Assembly: GCA_004802725.1 (NCBI GenBank)
Contig: SGPM01000011.1
Span: 124,001-188,000 of the forward strand
Length of the DNA: 64,000 nucleotides
From: Antrodiella citrinella
Taxonomy: Eukaryota > Basidiomycota > Agaricomycetes > Polyporales > Steccherinaceae
Direction: 5' to 3'
Shown: positions 20,259-31,600 of the stretch, piece by piece
Position numbering within the stretch: position 1 is the stretch's first letter
Layout of the letters: each line of letters begins with the position of its first letter
The notes under the pieces: generated by a model
Seen by the model: the letters and a program-made list of their open reading frames with translations, nothing else
Databases searched by the model: none
What the model was told of the DNA's origin: nothing
Position numbers and translations under genes: made by a program

Positions 20259-23200
20259 TCAAGGCAAAACCAGTATAGTCCCTCTGCGAGGCCCACCAGG
20301 CGGAGACGGTGTTTCCTTGTCGGTCAGCATCTCCGTTCGGATGTCTACCACATCTATGTCCTCTCCTTCTGGCTTGCCTGCCGCCGTCACATTCGCAGCC
20401 AGCTGCGCATCGATGATTCGCCGACGATCCGTGACCTTGATCTTCGGTATCTTCACATAACCACATTCGACTGGGATGAGGTTCCACGTCAGACGTTCCT
20501 CGGCGCCAGGTAGTAGAACAGGCAATCGTCCCTGGCGCAGTCCAGAGACGATGAAGCTGTCAGTCAGCGGGTCCAGGTCGAGCTGAACGACGATGTTCGC
20601 AGATCTCGTGAGCCTTTGATTTCGAACCGTCAGGTGCATTGTCACTGGTTGGTGCAACTTCGCTGTGCTAGGAATGTCAAGCAGGGCAATGAGATCGTCC
20701 GTTGGTGGTTGTAGTTGTGGTAGCGGGTAGCGACTGGTCGACAGGGAACCATTTGCTCCATCTGGTAATAATCTATCACAAGAAATTTTGTTAACAAATC
20801 GTACGATGAGAACAATTGACCGTTCGCATACCTTCGCCACGAAATCTCATAGTGACCGGGTCCAGGAATCAAGTCATCCCCTCCGTCTACATTTCGTGAC
20901 AATGCAATGCAACAATGATCACAAAACTCGTCGCCTGAGAGCCATTCTAGATATAGACTGTCAGCATGGCATGAGTGGCGAATTTGTTAAGCCCATACCC
21001 GAAAGAAAGCTGTCCTCGTCTGCGTCTGCGAAGCAGTCGATGACCTTTGCTCGGTCCCCGACCTGTCAAAAAGCATGAAAAGCAGTCCACGGAATCACAA
21101 ACTATGGCGCAGCACACCTCTTTGACTAGTTTCACGCTTTCTACACTGATGCCTGGATTTCCTACGCATGTCATCGTAGTAGAAACGTGAGCCTCTCCAG
21201 CGTCGTCCCAATAGTCGTCCTCGAAGGTATCAAGATCCGCAATACCGGCTATCGGTTTCGTAGACCGCTTGTACTTGATTTCCTGCTCAAACTTGATCGG
21301 TTCAACCGTAGGGATGACAAGTGTTCGTAGTGCTTCAGCTGTATCGGCGAGGAGAGTCGGACTCTTAGGCGACGTGGGGCTTGCAGGGGCTGGTAACCCA
21401 GTTTGCGTCCGAGATTGTACTGAGATGTCCAAAGTTCTGTCGCCAATGGCTCCGTCGACACCCAAGAAAAGAGTTTTGGACATGTGAACTCCTGTCGCCA
21501 ACCGCCCAAAGTTGACGCCCTTGATCAAGCTTGAAGACGTCTGACCATCAAAGGTTATGAAGCTCGCTGTCGTTACGAAGGTCAGGTCCATCCGTGTACC
21601 AGAGACATACAGCACTTACTGGCGTTATCGATCTCAACAGGGTGCAAGAGGACGTCAACGACGATCTCCAATTCCCTGTCGTCGGTATTGGTGACATCGA
21701 TAGTAATCGGATACTCTTCACCCAAGTATGCCGGGGAACTATGAGATACAGCTACAGCGACGTGGTGGGGCTTGTTATGTACACTGGAGTCTCGTTCAGC
21801 TATTGCCATTGGTGAAAATCCAGACCGCACTTACGTGACAGATGAATGCGTCTCTCCGTGCATAGACATAAAACGAGCGGGATTCACAGAGGTGAGCCAT
21901 TGAGGTTTGCGTATCAAACCTAGTCGCCAACTAGTTGGCTGCAAAGGCATCTCGATAGTCCAGCTATTCTGCTGCAACGTGAGTACCAGTTTTGATACCT
22001 ATGGCAGATCGTCAGAGCAATTACGCAGGATTGCAGAACATGACTGACTGTCAATGTGATTGGAAAGTCGGAGCCTAAGGAGCCTGTGAGGACAAGAGAC
22101 GAGCCATCTCGCCATCGCAGATTGGCTGCAATGTTGTCTTGTGACGGTTCAGGTTCCTCCGATATATTTGGGCGTAGATGACCCAAGTTGACGCATTGAA
22201 CCAAAGGCGCGTCCTCGGTTTCCTCAGATGTATGTTGTACTGTAATTGGAGGCAGGTCACCTGAAAAGTGGACTACTAGTGAGGAGAAAGGGAGATCGGA
22301 GATCGGAATAGCAGGTGGTGCTGTCAGGGTGATTTGGAACGCGGAAGACTCCCCAATGCTGACGTTGGGTGACCAGAAAATTGTGGTGGAATCGACTGTT
22401 GGAAGGATTTGATAAGACAACTGCGAACGTATGTACGAAGACCTTGTAACTCACGTATGGGGCCGGACTCTGCCAAGTCGACGATGAGAGGCTCTTCTGT
22501 AGATGACGGGACTGTGCTCTATGTTGCGATGGTCAATACCGCAAAAATGCCAAATTACAAAATTCACGCTTTACCTTGAGAACAGCTATCAAGTCTTCTT
22601 GAACAGAGTCAGGATCCTCTTGATCAATGAAGCCTGCGCTATGTCAGATGATGAGACTTTCATCGAAAACGAAGTAACTGACGATGTCCCAACATCTCCA
22701 GAAGCAACTGAACGCTGAGCTCCATATCCCCTAGCTGTTGCGCACAGGAATACCAAGTAGACAACAGAGGGTGTAACATAGCTTCCCACTTTTCGCGCCG
22801 ATAGGTCTTCGCGATACGCTCAAAGAATCTGACGGCCATGTCAAACTTTCCAGATTCATAGTACATCTGAGCAATGCGATACGCTATCCACAGCTGCTGC
22901 CTGCTTTGCAGAGAGGCGCTGTTCTTCTTGAAAAGTTCGTACGCCCGGGTATATAGCTATAAGACATCTGAGCAGGTGAGCGTACCATGGAGAGTCGTGG
23001 AACGTACCTCGAGTGCAATGGCAAGGTGGTCGACCTTCTTCTCATTAGCAAAGCCAGGTGATAGACTTGAGTGGTTAGTCTAGGTACACATGAGCATTCC
23101 ATCTGACAACAATGCACGGAAAACATGTACCTCGGAATCTAGAGCACGCAGGAAACGCTCCCGCCGACTCACAGTGCACTGAGCAGCCATGTAATAGTAG

Positions 23201-24915
23201 AAGCCAGGATGCTGCAGAGCATGCGTAGGATTAAGTCCAAGAGACCGCACAGCATCTGCTTCCAAAGGGCCGCGTTGGGGAGCTGCAGCTTGTGCGGCGA
23301 GCTTCGCAGCAGAGGGAGGTGGTACAGGTGCATGTTTTGGAATCTTGAGCGTCGACCGTGTGCCTTGCTCCAAGAGTTCAGCGAATACGCGGTGTCTATG
23401 ATACTTCAGACATTGTCAACGCGCAAGGATATAGAGATGACTCACTGTCTAGCCAGCCAACTCCAAAATTCGAACGTCTCATCGCCGATACCCCATCCTC
23501 GTGAGAGATCCGAGAACTTGCGCATATGCCCGTTATGGTGTGCAAGAGCCATGGCATGTTCGTTGTTATACAGGTAGAGCTTGCAGATCTGCACATACGT
23601 GAGCCTCCTGTAGGCGTGTGAACCTTAGTGTACGTACCCACCTTCACGCTGATACAATCTGCGAGCACTTTTGCCTCTGCCCAGCGCTTTGTCCGAGGGG
23701 GCAGGATTGCCGTGGACCCGAACATCACCAGTAACGCGGTGTAAGCATCCTGATAATGTCTGCAAATGTAGTTTCAGTTCAATATATCGCACTCCACGCT
23801 TGTGGAACCTACTTCAAAGCTACTTCGTCTTCCCCTCTGAACTCAGCGAAACAAGCCATCTTGTATTCATAGCGGACAGTCCAACCTTCCGGTCTCAGTG
23901 GTCTTGGTGAATTGCCTGCACCGAGAGGAGACACAGGGATTGCATGCACGGTTCCTTGTGAATGTCGATTACGCTTTCTTCGAACGCGCTTAGAGTGATT
24001 GGTGTAATAATCCAATGCTGGTTCGTACAACGCTTCTTGCAAGCTGAAGAAGCATGTGAATCAGTCTCTCGTGTGAGATGAGAAGATCATACCTCCGTAT
24101 GAAGTCACCGATCTCCGTCTGTGTAACAGGACTCAGAACAAACAAGGCTGCTCTAGGATCCAGCCCGCTTTGCCTCCGAATGAACGTCAAGCGAGCATCC
24201 AAAGCGGGGTCATCTAATACATGTTACTCTTTCTGCATCTCCGGGAACAAGTGACAAACGTACCTAACATTCTTCTGCTCGCCATAAGCACCGCCGTCAA
24301 CTTGATGGACCTCTCGTTTGTGGATCTTTTCCGTTGCGCGATCTCCGCAGAAAGCTCAGTATCCCTCCTCCTCTCCTCCACGTCTCGATCTCGGTCGTAG
24401 TCCGCGTGCTCTGTCCCAGTCATGTTTGGCGGTGGTGGTGAATGTTCGTATATCCGTTTGAACAGGACGAACACGGAGGGCACTAGGGTCGTGTGTTTGC
24501 GGATCCAAATAGGTGCAATGAGTCCATCGGGATATAATGGCGAGGTTGGTGTCAAAGGGGATAGCGGTGAGTGCAATGGATGATGAGATTGCTCCTCAGT
24601 CGGTGGTAGCTTTCGTGGAGGAAACTTGGCATCCTAGAATACGCTGATAAGAGACGGACTATGAAATGGGTTAAGACGAGTTGTGCTTACGGCGTCGACC
24701 AGGACGGCCTGGAACAACTTCGCTTTCTCAGGTTGCCAAATGGCTACCTTCCTCTGAGATATCAATGATTCCCGCAGTCGATGCTTGAGGACTGCGAAAG
24801 AGTCTTGCTGCTTGGATGGAGTTGCTTGTGAAGGAGGTTCCGGTGGTGCGTCCAGACCAGCCACGAACATTACCGGCGCGAGCTGAGCCAACAGCTCCGG
24901 CGGGTACGAGTTCAT
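20259..24915 (-). CDS. TRAPPC11: Trafficking protein particle complex subunit 11
   Basis: Subunit of a TRAPP complex, which tethers ER-derived vesicles and acts as a Rab GEF; TRAPPC11 also links to N-glycosylation and autophagy in other organisms. Eighteen exons on the minus strand: 24915-24691, 24633-24264, 24213-24093, 24043-23813, 23759-23642, 23588-23446, 23395-23131, 23079-23008, 22956-22683, 22633-22575, 22518-22455, 22395-22025, 21971-21835, 21783-21620, 21566-21118, 21062-20999, 20946-20832, 20772-20259. This gives 1251 residues with all phases consistent. It begins MNSYPPELLAQLAPVMFVAG, typical of the family. The middle (RFFERIAKTYRREKWEAML) matches the foie-gras/alpha-solenoid region. 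The C-terminal ~600 residues are beta-rich Ig-like (Gryzun-type). Its start is only 183 bp from the start of the divergent reductase gene. Confidence 0.93.
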
Positions 24916-25098
24916 TAGGTACTGTTTAGTATCGTCGATCTCCGCGATATCAAGTAGGAATTATTGTCTTCGTCAACGTCCCCGTCGTCGGTGGACAAGC
25001 GAATGAGCGCCCACACATGCAGAGGAGCGCCCATAATAGCGTACGATCGCTTCTTGACCAGAGCTTCTTACTTGTAAGTTTCCACAAGGGTCGGTGTC

Positions 25099-26115
25099 AT
25101 GCAACTCTTTCAGAATGTTTCTCAGGCGATAGGTCTCTACGATGGTACGTCGTTATAACTAATCAAAGCCATTACTTAGACTGATTGTATGCTACAGTTG
25201 TGAGGAAGTGGTTCATTGTCATCCCAGCGGTCGTCTGCCCAGTGAACTTCTTCATCGACGCGCCGTTCGGTCGGTTCACTCCTCAAACGAACTCGCTCTT
25301 TCTTGTAGATGGTATTGTGCCAAGTCCCTTATACGTTGCTGGGGATTGACCGGTCATTTTGTGTAGGAGTCAAGGCATGGATGATCATGGAAAGCGTGGT
25401 GTTCCCAGCCTTTGTCTATGCCTTCCTGAAGTCCCCTTTGTCGGCGACCAGCTTTGGGTCTGCGCCACCCCTGACCCTGGCACACCCGCCCACCTTCCTG
25501 GCGTCCCTCTATCTTATTCATTATTTGAACCGTGCAATCATTTCCCCTCTTCGCACGCCCTCGCGCTCCAAGTCGCACCTTCTTGTCCCCCTCCTTGCGG
25601 TATCCTACCAGGTTGTGAACGCGTCCCTCATGGGGGCATATCTCTCCTCTTCTCAGGCAGACGCATACCTGCAAGGCGCATTCAAGAGTCCTCGTTTCTG
25701 GGCGGGCATAGCGGTATGGGCTCTGGGACTCATGGGCAACATTCTCCACGACGAAGTCCTCCTGAACATCCGTCGTAAGGCCAAAGCCAAAGGGAAGGCC
25801 AGAGAAGACGACAGTAACGGGAAGAACAAGCAAGAGCATTACGCCATCCCGCATGGCTACCTCTACAACTACATCTCCTTCCCGAACTACTTCTGCGAGT
25901 GGGCAGAATGGCTCGGTTTCGCCATCGCAGCCGCCCCTGCCCCCTCTTTCACCTCGTTCGCTGCCTTGCTCCTCACTACGCAGGCACCATATATCTTCTT
26001 CTCCTCCGAGTTCTTTACTATGATACCCCGTGCGTGGAAGGGACATCAGTGGTATAAGAATCGTTTCCCCGACTATCCTCGCGAGCGCAAAGCCGTGATT
26101 CCTTTCCTTATTTGA
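25099..26115 (+). CDS. Steroid 5-alpha-reductase-family (SRD5A-like) enzyme
   Basis: Integral ER-membrane NADPH-dependent reductase of the 3-oxo-5-alpha-steroid 4-dehydrogenase family, which reduces a C=C bond next to a keto or enoyl group. The natural substrate in fungi is unclear. Exons 25099-25144, 25198-25311 and 25367-26115 give 302 residues. Several hydrophobic helices are visible (PAFVYAFL, ASLYLIHYLNRAI, FWAGIAVWALGLMGNI). The diagnostic C-terminal signature follows: IPHGYLYNYISFPNYFCEWAEWLGFAI and the terminal HQWYKNRFPDYPRERKAVIPFL. That block resembles SRD5A1/2 rather than the elongation-cycle enoyl reductase Tsc13. The short first exon (MQLFQNVSQAIGLYD) is a weaker call. It is divergent from TRAPPC11 and convergent with RER1. 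Confidence 0.9.
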
Positions 26116-26258
26116 CACTTATACCCATCATCTCGTAATGTGTCATTCCGCATTTCTTGCAGCACGAACCTGGACGCATTCACGTCTGTATTAAAGTAAT
26201 CGTGTGGTATATGTAACAATCCATCTAGGTCCGTATACCGCGTACAACGGCGAAGTGA

Positions 26259-27158
26259 TTACCTCTGGCCATTACCGTAACGCGTCTTGCGTCCCAAGTC
26301 GAAGGGTACGTATTTATACTTGATCATATGTCTGAGAGCAACAATCAATCCTACTGTTCGATCCATGAGAGTGGAAATGCCTACTGTATCTGCCGGCGCA
26401 TGGTGAGGACGAACAGGACCATGAAGTACATGACCAGAATTGGCCAATAAACAGGTACGTCGAACACGGTCGAGAATGAGCAGAATAGGGCTATAAGTGT
26501 AGCACGTGTGGATGATAGCCTGCAAACAAGAATAACAAATGAGTCAGTAACGAAGCTCATTGTTCAACATGTATATGACGCACCAAAACTGCCATTCCGG
26601 TAACCTGCGCACAAACGGCCTAAACTCGTCGTCCCGGGCGGAAGGCAGACCTCCCATATCTTCTCCTCCACCCTCAATCTCATCCGCCAACAAATCTTCC
26701 TGCAGCGAAGGGTCAAATCTTGGTTGCAAGAATGCCAGCAAGAGGTTGAGGAGGTAGATTGCGTGCGCATCTGAATATAGACACTTTTAACGGAGGTACC
26801 GTGCGTTCGTATAGAGAAACAACATACAGCAAACTGGACACAACACAAGCGTCAGCTGAGGAGTCACATATTGCTCCAACTAGGTTACTCACCGATGTAC
26901 CACTTTTATGAACAATTCCCAACCATGACGCGGGTAAGTAAGCGCGAAGTATTCTGGCGAAAATGAGCGTACCCCTTGTGCCACAACGATGCGCAGCAAG
27001 AACACCAGCACCAAGCCCGCCGAGCCTAACCAGCGGTAGAGCACAAATGGTGTAATTCTGTCCAGCAAGATCTGGTACTGGCGCGCGAGTTTGTAGTACT
27101 GGTCGGTTATGGGTTTGAGAGGACCTGAAGATGGTTCGGAGTCGGAGGAATTCATCAT
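26259..27158 (-). CDS. RER1: Golgi-to-ER retrieval receptor Rer1
   Basis: Sorting receptor in the cis-Golgi that returns ER membrane proteins by recognising their transmembrane segments. Exons on the minus strand are 27158-26973, 26902-26893, 26833-26828, 26770-26584, 26519-26385 and 26331-26259, giving 198 residues. The protein follows the family closely: [72 protein letters not shown], then [12 protein letters not shown] and the tail [18 protein letters not shown]. Four membrane segments are visible. Exons 2 and 3 are 10 and 6 nt long and encode only WYI-VCY; they are needed to join two conserved halves. Two adjacent ATGs (27158, 27155) could start it. Confidence 0.95.
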
Positions 27159-27477
27159 GGTGGACCAAAACCCTGGCAGCGTCGAATATAAAGAGTCGTA
27201 AAGCTTCGTATAAGTAGTCGAGAATGAAGAAGAAAACGAAAACTTGGCTGCTGCGAGTCAACCAGTGCGACAGACGGCGCTGCCACGTTCACATACATCG
27301 TAAGCGCCCGACAGACGCCACAGGCACACAACTTTATTTCAGACGGAGCAAAATAAATGCTTCGCGGAGATTGAAATTTAACGGCGGTCCGCGTCTTTCC
27401 GCTTTCCTGCTCTCTCTGGAGTCCCATGCATGCTCGACGGTCGATGCAATTGATCCAGCTCTTTCACAACGACACCC
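27159..27477. promoter_or_regulatory. Shared divergent promoter region of RER1 and glycerate kinase
   Basis: 319 bp between the two start codons. No clear TATA box is seen. It is inferred to drive both genes from position alone. Confidence 0.35.
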
Positions 27478-28529
27478 ATGGCGACGGACACCCCGGCGAC
27501 GCTGCAGCACATCTGCTCGCACGTCCTCAACCATCTCGCGCGCCACCGACAAGCATCGGCAGCGCGTCCCCTGCACCCGCTCTTCGTCGGTGTACAGGGA
27601 CCACAGGGTAGTGGAAAGTCCTATCTTTCCAACCGTCTCAAGCAAGTGCTTTCGGCGCCCCCGCACTCGCTTTCGGTCGTCGTGCTTTCCATTGATGACC
27701 TCTACCTTCCTCACCATGGTCTCGAGGCTCTTGCACGTGCTCATCCACAGAATGCCTTGCTCAAGGGCAGAGGCCAGCCGGGCACGCACGATGTTGAGCT
27801 GGGAACCAAGATACTGCATCAGTTGCAGCATATCAACGAAGAGAATAGCACGGAGGTGCAGTTGCCGATTTTCGAGAAAAGTTTGCACGACGGAGAGGGC
27901 GATCGGTTGCAGGAGACCGTGGCGGTACGTGGTCCTGTGGATATTGTAGTAATGGAAGGCTGGTGTCTTGGTTTCCATCCTTCGACGCGAAGCGAGATAG
28001 ATCGCCGCTGGGATGAGCCTGTCAAGGGTCTTGACCATGACTTCCTCCAGTCTAGAGGATTCAGGAAAGAAGATGTGATTGACGTGAACGAGAGATTGAA
28101 AGCTTATTTACCGTGGTGGGACTTCTTCGACGTCTTCGTGCAGGTATACGACACTACTTGGTAGTCTAGTGGACGCATTATTGACGTTTCTGTCTAGGTC
28201 AAACCTGCCGAAACGCACCCTTACGTCCATATTTACAAGTGGAGGCTGCAGCAGGAACACAATATGAAAGCATCTAACGGTGGGAAGGGAATGTCGGATG
28301 CGCAGGTTGCTGCGTAAGTCACGCGCTCCTCACCCTTGGAGTCAATTTACATATGCATCGAACTAGCTTCATTGACCGTTACATCCCTGGCTATGTCTTC
28401 TTTGGGGATGGCGTTACAAACGGGATGCTTCTGGACGATGGGTCTCGGAAGACGCCACCATGGGTAGCGAATGGCTTGCAGATTCAAATTGACGAGAACA
28501 GAGACGTAGTGGAAACACGCATCTTCTAG
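27478..28529 (+). CDS. D-glycerate 3-kinase-like P-loop kinase (Tda10 family)
   Basis: ATP-dependent kinase of the glycerate kinase/Tda10 group, which phosphorylates D-glycerate to 3-phosphoglycerate in plants; the fungal substrate is inferred. Exons 27478-28143, 28198-28313 and 28367-28529 give 314 residues. Walker A is GPQGSGKS at residues 41-48. It is followed by VVLSIDDLYLPHHGLEALA, the family's catalytic/substrate segment, then KGRGQPGTHDVELG, VVMEGWCLGF and the C-terminal FIDRYIPGYVFFGDG. An in-frame upstream ATG at 27426 is in another frame, so 27478 is the best start. The stop codon is 93 bp from the stop codon of the convergent RdRP gene. Confidence 0.92.
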
Positions 28530-28622
28530 AATAATACATTCAGTCAGTGACTCAACGATGAATCATCGTCTATGACACCGTCCAGATCAATCAATACTAC
28601 TCAGACCGGTACACAAGCCGTT

Positions 28623-31600
28623 CTACTTCGTCGTTACCTGCGCGCATAAATCACGGTCAAACAACCATGGAAAGCTCCAGCAAGCGGTCATCTCTGGTGC
28701 GTTGACCAATGCGTCTTCCTCCGTCGCCTCGACTCTAAGCTTCTTGTCGATGTCTGACCAGTCCACTTCGTGATGATACTGTGGATCGTACGTGAGTCTG
28801 TACGCCACTAGAGCCCACATTCGCTGATCCGTCTCTTGGTCGGATACTGTGTTCTGCGTGATGTACTCGCGTACTCTCTCCCGCACAGCGCTGACGAGCT
28901 CTCCGTATGTCTCTCGCAGCGCAATCTAGTGGGGTGTCAGATGTTGTGGGTTCTCGAGGTGCACATAATATACTCACTCGCAGGTCATGGTCCTTTTCAA
29001 CCCTCAACCTAGTGTCCGGCGAGCGCAACAGGAGACCAACAACGCATTCAGCTTCACTGATAGAAAACCTTCCACCCCCATCAGTACATGCGATTGGTTT
29101 CAAAGATTAATGAACATATTCACCTGCGAAGGATGCCAACCAGCTCGAACTCGTACTGAGCCTTATATCGCGCGGCAGTCGACCAATATCCACAATATTT
29201 GTTGGGGATATGCAGAGCTTGCAGTCTCGGATCTAACCAAAACGGCCGCTCCATTTGCTCGAACACAGGTTCGCTCCCTATTTGCCTGAACATTTGACCC
29301 AACGCTCGTTCGCTCTGGTACGTCTTGGGAGCCACCTTCTTCCAAAGACGTATAGACTTAGGTTCCTATCCCCGTCAACTAAGTCAATCTACCGTCACCA
29401 TCACTCTAAAGGAAATTATGTACCTTTCCCATGAAGTCCGGGTACTCCTCCACCACTGGGATCTCGGCAACGTTTACCGGCACTCCGCTTTTCGGAAGAT
29501 CTACTGCCTGCGACGCAAGGGCAGCAATCCGAAGACACTTTTCGCTACGTGGACCAGATTGATCCGCGTGAGCCATATGTGCATTGGAAACTTGCCCAAG
29601 TACGTCGTAGAACATGAAATTGAGGAAATGCTACGTGGTCTGTATGAGCAACACTTGACAATATGAGTTCCACGACGCGCACCTGTTTAGTATGATCTAC
29701 GGTTATAGGCGGAACAGCTCTGAAAGGTGTAACGGGCGTGTAGTCCATTGGTTCGTGGAGAAGGTCTCGGTTCAGGAGTAGTCTCCTATCCCATATCACT
29801 GTATAGAAGTCACCGTCGCTGTATACCAGTTCTCGTTAATTGACATATGATAGCTATGGCTATGGTGGGCACTTACAGGTCTCCACCACTCAGCCTAGAC
29901 GACGCGTTATTTCAGTAGTGTATCCAATTCGTTTGGCAATCCAAGGACGTACATATTGTGCAAAGGTCGGGAGCCACGAGTGGAAAACACAACGACGTTC
30001 TTCAGATGACGAAGCCTTGCACAATCTACGGCTTCCGCGAGCCTCATATCACCAGGGTGGACTAAAAGCTTTCAGTGATCTACCAATCAGCCGTATAAAC
30101 ATTCAAGGATGACGCTCACGGCATGGATTTCTATATGTTGTGCATGAACCAAGGATGACCTGTGCATTCTTGGAGGGGGGTTCAATCTGACAGAATATTT
30201 GCCCTTCCTCGAGGGAGTCCGTCTCATCTGCAATGCCTGACAGGCTGTCAGCGTTTATTCACTTTTCTGAAGGCGGTAACAGTACAAACCCATCAAGAAC
30301 GCGCTGTCTGGTATTTCAATCCATTGCTATCATGAGAAGTCAGATTAGCAATATTTGAGTTTGAGAGCAGGAGAGGAGGGCCAACCTTCCACTTGAGATC
30401 GCTGAGCATACGACACCTGATTACAGTCACAAGGTCCTGTATGAATGGGTCACTCCCGAACCCACTATCGAGGACTTTCACAAGAGGAAACTGTACAAGA
30501 TTCAGCGTAGATCAAATCTGCGGATCAACATCGCGTACCGCTGCAACTTGAGCTAGACGATCCTTGAAATCTGCATTTGAACCCTCTATGGCAGTCTTCT
30601 CATCGCGGAATATGTCCACAAGCACCTTCGTAGGTACCCCAAGGCACTCCATCAAGATAATGGCTTGACGGTTGAGTGTTGCCTTCGAATATGTAGCAAT
30701 CTATGAAAAAAATCAGTACGGCATTCTTCAACGCATGCCGAAAAGGCTCATAAAAGACCCACCTTGACAACACTTAATGTCTGATGGGTGGATGGGAATT
30801 TTATCTGGGAGCCTCGTCTGCCTATGTGATTCGCGTCGATACCATCAGCAACGCTAACACTCAACACGCCTTTTGTGCCTCCTCCAATGCGAACTTGAAT
30901 GGCTGAGGGTACTAATTGCTTGTATCCAAGGGCCTTCGCAGCAAGGTCAGCAATGTTTGGTCCACAAGTTGCCACTCCATCTGTGAAAATACTACGAATT
31001 TTCACTTAGCATCTGACGTCAAGACAGGGGTGCGCATGGTGGATATACTTACTGGCCATTTCTTTCGACCTCTGCCATTTCCGTCAACGACCACTTGCAC
31101 GGGAGCTCAATCGCACGTGTTGTACTCAAAAGCTGAAAGTAATCTTGTCAGCGGCTTAATGCGTAAAGAGTCACCTCCAGTGGGCCTCACCAGCCCTTGC
31201 CGAGTAGCATGCTTTGCTACAACGGTCTCTTTGCTAAGATCGCCCATCCTCGCAAGGACGTTAGCGACCGTAAAGTCACCGTATTCGCATATGGCCCAGA
31301 AGCCTCGAGTCCTAAGAAGAACATCAGTCAGTTCCGTACTAGTACAAGATGTGAGATATCCAGGTGATTTCTCGTACTTACTTTCCCTGACTCTCGCCGA
31401 AGCAAAGAAACACATAATGCCGCTGCGCGACAATGATTCCGTCCTTCAAGACACGACGGACACGAGCAAAAATTCCTTGTGCTCCACCTAATTCTCGATC
31501 TACCTCAATCGTTTCAGCTGTCACTGGTAAGTCACCCCTGTCGTCAACGAATTGAACCCTGAGAAACTGGTCAATATGCTCAGAGAACATTCGCAGAAGA

